Shown here: piece by piece, positions 56,295 through 64,000 of the stretch
How the letters are laid out: every line of letters starts with the position of its first letter
How positions within the stretch are numbered: the stretch's first letter is position 1
From: Lepraria neglecta
Lineage: Eukaryota; Ascomycota; Lecanoromycetes; Lecanorales; Stereocaulaceae
Reading direction: 5' to 3'
NCBI GenBank assembly: GCA_033220425.1
Contig: CM065649.1
Location: 558,001 to 622,000, forward strand
DNA: 64,000 bases
Notes under the pieces: generated by a model
Told to the model about the DNA's origin: nothing
Database searches by the model: none
Seen by the model: only the letters and a program-made list of their open reading frames with translations
Position numbers and translations under genes: made by a program

Positions 56295-58128
56295 ATCTAC
56301 CCCCTAGTCGGCCACACCCCCTAGTCGGCCAGTGCTCCCACGAAAACGCGACTTTCAACAAAACACCAAAATGCCACCTAACCACAAAAGCGATCAGGAA
56401 GCTAGAATTCTTCAAGCCATTGAAGCTATTCATGATAATATATCTCCAAGTATACGCGCCGCAGCCCGCGCCTACGACGTCCCTCGCTCAACTTTAACCG
56501 ATCGTCTCGGTAGACAGCCAACGCGTCAACAATCCCAAATAGTAAATCGAAAGCTCCTCCCTACGGAAGAAGAAGCCCTTCTTCAATAGGTTCTATCTAT
56601 AGGCGAACGGGGGTTTCCACCCCGGATCTCTGCTGTACGCAAAATGGCCGATATTCTTCTTTCAGCGCGCGCTGCATCCCTTATCGATATATTACCTACT
56701 ATAGGCGAAAATTGGGTCCGCAAATTTATTAATCGTTATGAGCAGCTTCAATCGAAATATATACGGAAGTATAACTACCAACGGGCCTTATGTAAGGACC
56801 CTAAGGCTATAAGTGACTGGTTTCGACTTGTGAAGAATACGCGGGCGAAATATGGTATCCCGGACGAAGACGTCTACAATTTTGACGAAACGGGGTTCTA
56901 AATGGGGGTTATAGGCACTGCCAAAGTGGTAACAGGGTCACAAAGAGCCGGGAAAGCATTAGTTACACAGCCAGGGAATCGAGAATGGGTGACAGCCGTG
57001 GAAGCTATCAACGCCAGTGGCTGGGCCTTACCTCCGATGATCATCTTCGCAGGCAAGATACATCAGGCTGCGTGGTATAAGGCCCTGCCACCGTAGTGGA
57101 CGATTGCTGTTAGTGAAAATGGATGGACCACTGATAAGGTTGGCCTGATTTGGCTCCAGACCGTATTCAATGAATACACAAAGGCCCGTACGGTTGGGCG
57201 GTATCGACTACTGATCTTGGACGGCCATGGAAGCCACGCGACCCCCGAGTTCGATCGATTCTGCCTGGATAACGCGATTATAACTTTATGTATGCCACCG
57301 TATTCGTCGCATCTGCTATAGCCATTGGACGTCGGCTGCTTTTCGCCGCTGAAACGCGCGTATAGACATCAGGTGGAAATCTGTATGCAGCTTGGACGCA
57401 ACCATATCGACAAGCTCGACTTCTTGGAGGCTTTTAAACCTGCCCGCGCAGCAGCCCTAAACTTATCAAATATCTACAGCGGATTTGCTACAGCTGGATT
57501 GGTGCCTTTTGATCCTGAGCGAGTCCTTTCGCGTCTCTAGCTCAAGCTACGGACACCCACCCCTCCTGCATCGGAGACGGCTATAGCAGCCCGCCAAACC
57601 CCCAAAACACCCTACACCATGGCTCAATTGGCTCAGGAATATACTATAATCAAGGGATTACTAAAACGGCGTTCGAAAAGCCCCCTAAGTCCGACGGAAC
57701 GGGCGCTGAAGCGGGTAGTCAAAGGGTGTCAAATGGCTATATATAACGCTGCACTTTTAGCCAGCGAAATCAAGGATCTGCGGGCTATGAGCACGCGTTA
57801 AAAGCGCAAGCGAGAAACTCCTCGCTTATATATAGCTAGTGGGGGGGTTCTGACTGCGGAGGAAGGACAAGATCGAGTTAAAAGAGCTTAAGTAGCTGAT
57901 AAAGCTGTTTTGAGCGGAGTTACTGCGCAAGCTTCTGGCCGCGCGCCACCAAGATGTAGTATGTGTAGCTCGCTGGAGTATAATGCCAGGGTATGTCCGA
58001 CACGTGTAGCTTGATTTCTAGTTGTAAATAGCTTAATTCTATGGAAATTTGTTGATATTTCATACGTTAGTTGCATTTCAGGGTAGAGTACTGGCCGACT
58101 AGGGGGTGTGGCCGACTAGGGGGTAGAT
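56295..58128 (+). mobile_element. Fot1/pogo-like DNA transposon
   Basis: 1834 bp with perfect 39-bp terminal inverted repeats (56295-56333 and 58090-58128), flanked by TA on both sides, the target duplication of the Tc1/mariner superfamily. Each terminal repeat itself contains ACCCCCTAGTCGGCC twice in direct orientation, possible transposase binding sites. The interior is a single DDE transposase gene, broken by stop codons. It lies antisense to the interrupted protease gene. Confidence 0.9.
56371..58014 (+). pseudogene. Fot1/pogo-type DDE transposase
   Basis: 547 codons in one unbroken phase from ATG 56371 to TGA 58012-58014. N-terminal psq-type helix-turn-helix (SIRAAARAYDVPRSTLTDRL), a CENP-B-type second DNA-binding part (NWVRKFINRYEQLQSKYIRK), then the DDE domain: NFDETGF (first Asp), LLILDGHGSHATPEFD (second Asp), MPPYSSHLL and PLDVGCFSPLK (third Asp). 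A C-terminal Lys-rich region and a small Cys segment follow. Seven in-frame stops (56587, 56899, 57094, 57319, 57538, 57799, 57889) are all TAG or TAA where Gln fits, while every Trp codon seen remains TGG. There are no indels. The catalytic triad codons are intact. Confidence 0.9.
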
Positions 58129-58554
58129 TACGTTAGCTGGAATTATAAGGCTTTTGCTAATCTGAGTCCAAATATCGTCAAGAGTCGCCTTGAGGTCCAC
58201 AACAGTAAGATCGAGTTGATTTCGAGGAGGGCCTGTCCAAAAAGCCTGTACACTGTAGAATTGCATGAATTTCTTGGCGATTAGTAAGAAATTGCTACCG
58301 TAGGACTTGGTGAATGGAATGGATCGCAGAGACTGATTGGCGAGGTCGGCAGGAACAACAACGGTGTCGGCTATAGATATTAAAAAGAGTCAGAAAGTCC
58401 CGTGGTGTTCTCACTCATTGCATTGGAAGAATTGCTTACTCTTGTTGTGTGCCGCTGATACTGCTGCACGTGGATCGGCCGCATTACCTTTCAGGGCAAA
58501 GGTCACCTCAAATACCAGTGTTGCAAGAAAGAGGATCTGATATCTCATGAACAT

Positions 58555-59172
58555 GATGACCACTCATAAGAAAAGGGAGAAAGAAAGAGAAGATGGGAAG
58601 GTGAGACGCAAGTGCTTGGCGAGGTTTGCGAAGGAGACTCGACAACAGTAAGATTTGGACAAAACGTATACGACCTCATGTCGGAAGCACTAGAGCCCTT
58701 CCACTAGATCACACGGCTACATGGCCTGCCGTCTATGAAGCAAATCAGCCGTATCTGGGAAATTTGAGGCTGAAGATCCACGATATTTTCAGATCTTGTG
58801 GCAGTACTGTATCATCATCACTTCCTCGCAGCATTGTTGCGGCCCCAATAACCGGTGAGACGACTCTAAAGTTTCATTTTACGAAAACATGGCCTGTCAT
58901 GCTTCTCAAACACTGGCTTCTGGCGGTTTTATCGCCTATATAAAGACAAGACTGCGGAAAGAACGGGTCGGATGTCGGAACTCACTGTTCTAGATGTCGC
59001 GTTTAAGTTACAAACAAGAACTACCCACTATCAATGTGATCCAATTGAGACGTTCCTTTGTTAGCAAAGGCCTGAAGAGTAGTATGTAGCCCGAGTATAG
59101 AATTCGGATCACTCCAAACTGATCTTCTTGACAGGCGAAGCATATGCCCAGCACATACGACCACTGTCCAAA
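58555..59172. other. Intergenic stretch
   Basis: Promoter side of the split protease gene and 3' flank of the GMC gene. A 105-codon plus frame at 58626-58943 has no recognisable features. Confidence 0.35.
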
Positions 59173-60864
59173 TCAAGTCTTCTCCGCAATAATCGCCGCC
59201 ATCTGCTCCGCAACAGCATAAGCAGCAACCATATAATGTGCCGAAACAGGCGTTGGCAAAACACTCATATCCACTACTCTCAACGCATCCATCCCAAAGA
59301 CCCTACATTCCGTATCCACAACCTTGCCCATAGACGCCGTACCAGCCGTATGAAAGAAAGACGATACGCACCTCCGCACCCTTGCATCAATCTCTTCATC
59401 GGTAGATTCGGATGTCAGCTGAGGGTATCCCTTCGGTGGAACTTCTCCGACGACAACGGCATTTGCTTCGAGAGTCTCGAAAGCGGACATGTTGCGACGC
59501 AGAGCTCCGCGAATGATGGCTCGGTCGACGTTCGTGGACCAATAGTTTGGATTAACTAGGGGATCAGCAGCTGGATCGGCGGAGCCGAGAGATACCGTGC
59601 CACGGGAGGTAGGGAGAAAATTGATGATGCCGATGGAGATTATAGAGCCATCGAAGGGAATGTTCATGTCTGTCAAGGGGGTTTCGGTTGGGGCGTACAT
59701 TGGTATCAGCTCGTAGTGGGAGCGAGGCGGGTGAAGATGTGGATGATGATCATCGACGGAACCTTCGTCAGCTAGAATTGCTTCTTTGATAGCAGCGGCA
59801 GGGGCACTCCCAGTGATCACATAGTCGGTTGGGAAGCCATCTGCGTAGCTTGGGTGGTTGAAAGCGGGATGGGGAGCACACAACCCCAGTTCAGGATTGC
59901 GGATCTTGTAGAACTGCGTGACGGCACCATGGTCGGAGAGATTACGGCCGACTTCGGGGGAGTCGACAAGCTGCTGGATATCATGTTTCTTCAACTCATC
60001 GGCAGGACCAATCCCCGACAGCATAAGAAGCTGCGGGGTGCGGATAGCTCCGCAGCAGACAATGACCTCCTTGTTTGTTTTCAGTATTTGGCCTGAGGTC
60101 AACTCGGCACCGACGGCCTTCTTCCTCCCACTACTGCCATCTGCCAATATGACACGCTTGACTACCGCATTGGTGATCACGTTAATGCCTTGGAGACCGT
60201 AGGCCTTGCCTGCTGCCTGACGTTTTCCGTCTCGCCAGTTCTCAATATGTGGCGCCATGCCCTTGTTGTCGCCCGCATTGTGATCCTTGTTCGGCTGCAG
60301 GCCGATCTTCAACCACGCTGGTCGCAATTTCTCTGTCAGCGGGTAGGTACGAGTATTCGCAGGGGTGGTATGTATGGGGCCTTCGAAACCGTGCTGGTCT
60401 GGATCTGCATTGGTGTCGTGATGGTTTTCCGTCTTCTTGAAATAAGGAAGAAGTCCATCGTAACTCCAGCGTTTGTCGCCGACTAGTCTTCCGAAGAGAT
60501 CGTAGTCGGCACGATCACCTCGTGTCCAAGCTGCATAATTTCTGCATCGTAATTATCAGAGTTTTGCTGCGGAAAGGGAGACGAAGCAAACAACAAACAC
60601 TGAGCTAGACCCTGACAGGAGCTTTCCGCCTGGACAATAAACTTCTCTACCGCCGCAGTGTTTCTGTGGGACTGTTTTCATGTTATACTGAAAAATGCTG
60701 TTATTCAGTTGAATAGTACCCATAGGCTCGGAGATGAGTGGGTGCTCGTGCTCGTCTGGGCCGGCTTCCACCAGAGTGATATTGAGAGAAGAGTTGTATT
60801 CTTTGAGACGAGAGGCCAACACGCAGCCTGACAGACCACCGCCGAGGATGAGATAGTCAATCAT
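59173..60864 (-). CDS. GMC-family FAD-dependent oxidoreductase
   Basis: Minus strand; ATG at 60864. The N-terminus is MIDYLILGGGLSGCVLASRL, the Rossmann FAD-binding motif, with VEAGPDEHEHP at the second strand. After GGKLLSGSS the frame must cross an intron near 60540-60600 to NYAAWTRGDRADYD; the best GT-AG pair leaves a phase mismatch, so a small indel or unusual splice is possible. The long exon (59173 to about 60540) has VICCGAIRTPQLLMLSGIGP (as VCCGAIRTPQ), SRGTVSLGSADP, SFFHTAGTASMG and PVSAHYMVAAYAVAEQ; the two active-site His residues lie in the last two. GMC enzymes oxidise alcohols (glucose, choline, aryl alcohol). There is no signal peptide, so probably intracellular. Substrate unknown. 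Confidence 0.75.
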
Positions 60865-61428
60865 GATGCCTCGAGACGTTTTGCTATGAGTTGGCAGGCT
60901 CACGAAGTGCACTACGGCTTTAATCGGCTTTGAAGGGTCTATCCGTAGAGGAAGATGTGGAGCTTGGTATGTGGTAAATTGGTACTCGCTTGTGAGGCCG
61001 GGATCCCATCAAGGGACTACACGCTGTACAGTGTGTAATGATAAGGAACAAATAGTATTTTGAAGGACAAAATCCTATAAGACCGGGGGTGTTTCCTTAT
61101 ATTTTGCTCCAGTTGATTATGAAGAATACATGGCAGAGGTTCGAAGGATCGGAGCTAGTTCCTTCGGCGGTTCCTTTTGCGAGGCCGCTAGGATCAGGGA
61201 ATACACTTCTCTCACAGACCGACGCCCATAATTCCAAAATTCCAAATCCAAGACCACGAGTACAGCACTATTCGACCCAACGATTAGCCATAGCAGTTAA
61301 TTCAAGGGAAGTTATCTCGGGATGCAGGATTTTGATGAACCAATAGCAAGTAACAGTAGTTAGAAAGAGCCCAATGGGCCTTGTACGCCCTCATTCGTCC
61401 ATTTGATCCATTTAATCCATCTCCACCA
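60865..61428. other. Intergenic, promoter side of the GMC gene
   Basis: Probable promoter of the minus-strand GMC gene and 3' flank of the decarboxylase relic. Only short unsupported frames. Confidence 0.35.
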
Positions 61429-64000
61429 TCACTCAAGCTCCTTACCAATCTGATCAAAGATCTTCTTCCAAGCCTTAAACTTCTCATCCCCTTCCTTAAG
61501 TCCAAACGGATCCTTATTCATCTGGACACTATCCACGTACTTAGCCTCTCCTAGAGTCAACTTACCCTTCCCAATCAACTTCTTCTCATCCACATCCACA
61601 ATCCCCTGTCCCAGTGTCCCCGCATCCTTCGCATCCTCATACACAGTCACCCTATGTTCTTCCCCCGGACCAACGCTGTTGATGGTGCACCACCGGTTTG
61701 AGGGTTTGGCGGTTTAAACCGGTTAGTGCAGCCTTTTTTGCTTAATAGTTGGTGCAGTTTGATTTATATGGTTAATGTTTTAAAACGGTTAGCTTTTTTC
61801 CTTTCGTTATTGGTGCGGTTTGTACTTTGCACTATTTAATAGGCTTAGCGTTAGGGCTGCAAGGCTAATTCCCTAAGAATTTACTGCCCCGGGCCTGAAA
61901 ATAAGTCCCGAAGGGATCCCTAGGGTCTAATTCCGGCCCTTAAACCACCGACTTTTGGTTACACTTGAACCATTTAAACCAACAGTACCTTATTGGTTTT
62001 AATAGTTTAAACCGGTGAAACTTTCAAATTGCACCATGAACTATTTAACTCTCGTAAATGGTGCAGTTTGCCTTTTAAACTGCACCACTTGCACCATCAA
62101 CAGCGTTACCCCGAACGGAAGAAGAAGTTAGAGTTCGCCGCCAGTGTGTCTCCAAGCCCGTAGACTGGAATGGCTGCATAGCGGCTTCTGAGATTCCATG
62201 GACGAGGAGAACGGCGCCCTTAGCTAAGGCGGCTGGGGAGGGCGTTTTGTCGAGCGAAAGATTGACATTATTAGATGTTGTTGGATGTTTGGCGCCCGGA
62301 CGAGGATGTGGTCGATGTTTGAGGTCGTTGGGGGCACCGTAGAGGTAGAAGGGCACGCAGTTAGAAGGGTAACTTGTGTCGCGGAAGCGGCCTTTGAGGG
62401 AGCGGTCTTTTACTATGTTGGTCACTTTGATGGTGACGCTTTCATTGGGAGCGATCCTGGTGGAAGGGTCATTAGCTATGAAGCATGATTCAGGGAGAGT
62501 AAGAGTGCGGAAAGACAGTTAAAAGCAAATGGGAGGGTGTCTTACTTCTCCAGAGATTTGATCTGAATAGTTCCCTTGAAAGTCTGTTTCTCCGCGTCCA
62601 AGGTGGGGAGAGCAAAATCCTCCGTTGTCTTGATCGTGAAGATCGCTTGAGGGTAGATCTTCTTGCGTTCTATGTACTACTTCTTAACCTCTACTGAGAG
62701 CTCGACCTCAATGATCAATTGATGACGATGTTTCTCAAGATGAAACATGGGGAAATGGATAACGTATAGCTTGTCTATCCCTTGCAGCAAGAACTCGTGC
62801 TTCGTCGGAGAGACATCGTTTCGTTCACGGCAGACCTGAACGACATGTTGGCATAGAATTTGCAGGAAAATATAGAGTCGAACGGACCTGAGCCTCCTCA
62901 TTAAGGACCTTTTTAAATTCTTCAATGAGCCGAGCGATGAAGTTTCCATCCGTGGGCCAAGAGGACATCACCACGTTACGCATCACAACGAGATCCTCTT
63001 GGGTCGACATGAAGACCTAAGCGCTTCTTGAAGTGCTGGGCACACTCTCCATACTCGTGAAGCATAAAAGTCGTCGAAGCCAAGTAGAAGTAGATCTCAG
63101 TTAGATCATCCTTAGGAGAATCGACTGATAGTCGCTAGATCACGCGCTGATTCAAGTAATATACTTCTTCCACTTCTGTGTTCAGTGTCCCATCTGTAAA
63201 GCGCCAGTTCGTGCTGAAGGCATGAATGCTCAGATCCGATCCAAGGCATGGAAAAGAGCAAGCGCCTTATCTTCCTCAGGCCGGCTTTTGTCCTCATTGA
63301 CTATCTCTTCGTTCGTCTTTTGGAGGACTCGGTCCCGGATCTTTTGCCTTTCGGTCTCAACCTTATCCGGTGTAGACCCAGGCTTGACCTCCGATGGCAG
63401 TTCGTTGGGCGGCATGACCACAAAAGCATCACCCTTGGTGGATATCGCAACCCACTCAGCAGAAAGTCTACTACAAGTAAAGATGACCTCACCAAGGAGT
63501 CTGCCATAGTCGTCAGGTCCCAGTCCAATGCATGCATTTGAAAACCATGTTGACATGACCGAGGCACCAGGCTTGCTACCTTCGATTCCAGATACGCCAA
63601 TGCTCGTTACTGTAGTCTCACCTCGCGAGATGTAAGGACTGGTCCAGGTGACCAGGTGTCTCATCCGCCCGTCACGGTAGCATAGCCCTCCAGCTGGATA
63701 GGGCACGTAAGACGCTTTGTGAGGATCGATGGTGATAGAAACGGCTTCCCTGAGCATGAACAAGTCCTCGTGGGTATCTGCTCGTAGCGATGAGTCAGGG
63801 ACAAAGCCAGCCCCTGATCCCTTTTCCGAGGGGAGGTTGATTTCCTGGCAGGGCTGGTAGCCTTGCAGAAGCATGGTGCAGAAGTAACCACCCCAGGCGG
63901 CATCTCCATGGACAAGGAAAGAAAGGCCTTTGGCCTGAAACTCATCTCGCAGCTGGATGATGTCTCTGAGAGGATCAACTGCGCCTCCTTCTGTGGATCC
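61429..64000 (-). pseudogene. PLP-dependent (group II) decarboxylase, broken, runs off right edge
   Basis: The minus strand from the right edge encodes GGAVDPLRDIIQLRDEFQAK, FLVHGDAAWGG, then AVSITIDPHKASYVPYPAGG, where the Lys is the PLP-binding residue of group II (glutamate/tyrosine/DOPA) decarboxylases. Then VTWTSPYISRGETTVTSIGV, STWFSNACIGLG and SIHAFSTNWRFTDGT. A long C-terminal extension follows to KKIFDQIGKELE (TGA region 61429), as in a group of large fungal decarboxylase-like proteins. Defects: 1-nt losses near 63235 and 63005, TAG codons near 63138 and 62679 where Gln or Trp fits, and the MITE at 61672-62107. The N-terminus lies outside the window. Confidence 0.75.
61672..62107. 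mobile_element. 436-bp MITE with 18-bp inverted repeats
   Basis: The ends are perfect 18-bp inverted repeats, AACGCTGTTGATGGTGCA at the left and its complement at the right, flanked by ACC on both sides (3-bp duplication). The interior has no coding capacity and is rich in GGTTTAAACCGG-type palindromes and GTGCAGTTT/AAACTGCAC words. Removing it with one ACC restores the reading frame of the decarboxylase C-terminus (VRG joins PGEEHRVTVYEDAK), which fixes its boundaries. Superfamily not certain. Confidence 0.8.

Larger units (their letters stand above)
54640..58554 (-). pseudogene. S41/CPAF-like secreted protease gene split by a Fot1-like transposon
   Basis: Minus strand. Exon 1 starts at 58554 with signal peptide MFMRYQILFLATLVFEVTFA, then an intron and PADLANQSLRSIPFTKSYGS...SLIIPANV. 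Here the transposon (56295-58128) interrupts. On its other side the frame resumes with RYDFNMAVTKPLGSFGDGHT, IYLGNGRTGGPIIGAE and, in the long exon 54943-55857, FTCVLVHVSRNPGGDIVAGL, the core strand and Gly-rich loop of S41/CPAF-type proteases, and ICLLSDSLCVSTCATFIEAM. Removing the element and one TA copy restores the phase. The C-terminal exon (54640-54870) is recognisable but its junction near 54920 is unclear. The family includes fungal S41 proteases such as UstP of the ustiloxin cluster; no such cluster is here. Confidence 0.75.

Noticed and set aside
54640-58554. Ustiloxin-like RiPP gene cluster suggested by the S41 protease family
   Set aside because: No UstYa-like, tyrosinase or precursor gene lies next to it; the only dibasic-repeat precursor is 16 kb away and dead.

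Overview
The window comes from a filamentous ascomycete (Pezizomycotina), perhaps a plant-associated Dothideomycete; the class is a guess. The evidence is the gene structure (short 45-86 bp GT-AG introns, loosely packed genes), a hydrophobin, small secreted proteins, a Whi5/Nrm1-type cell-cycle repressor, a fungal rhodopsin-domain protein, a Fot1/pogo transposon, and a mutation pattern that looks like repeat-induced point mutation (RIP: CpA to TpA, so CAG/CAA and TGG become stop codons).

Layout. 0-5 kb: the 5' part of a CCCH zinc-finger gene at the left edge, then a decayed rhodopsin-domain gene, a 383-bp repeat and a 142-bp MITE-like repeat. 6.7-11.6 kb: a complete but RIP-degraded tyrosine-recombinase retrotransposon (Gag/RT/RNase H frame plus recombinase frame) with split direct repeats A1...B1-A2-B2, inserted in a small secreted-protein gene. 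Three 383-bp copies of its A2-B2 unit lie elsewhere (4.5, 16.7 and 37.8 kb). 11.9-13.1 kb: zinc-knuckle relics. 14-17.8 kb: an alpha/beta hydrolase, a small membrane protein and a secreted protein. 18.2-24.8 kb: another zinc-knuckle relic, a dead Argonaute (Mid-PIWI only), a dead membrane protein and an intact two-domain secreted protein. 25-36 kb: a broken cell-wall protein, an intact MFS transporter, a hexapeptide acetyltransferase with one stop codon, a BTB relic and an unknown acidic protein. 36.8-44 kb: small secreted proteins mixed with repeats, an asparagine synthetase fragment, a second two-domain secreted protein and a carboxypeptidase relic. 45.8-53.5 kb: hydrophobin, Whi5/Nrm1-like repressor and SLC35F6-like transporter. 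54-64 kb: an S41/CPAF-like protease gene split by a Fot1-like transposon, a GMC oxidoreductase, and a PLP-dependent decarboxylase pseudogene split by a MITE.

There is no single pathway here. The unifying feature is decay: about half of the recognisable genes are broken, mostly by C:G to T:A nonsense changes, clean insertions or small indels, next to intact secreted and membrane proteins. That suits an accessory, repeat-rich compartment (inference). The most interesting structures are the split-repeat YR retroelement with its solo units and the gene interruptions whose reading frames still match across the insert.
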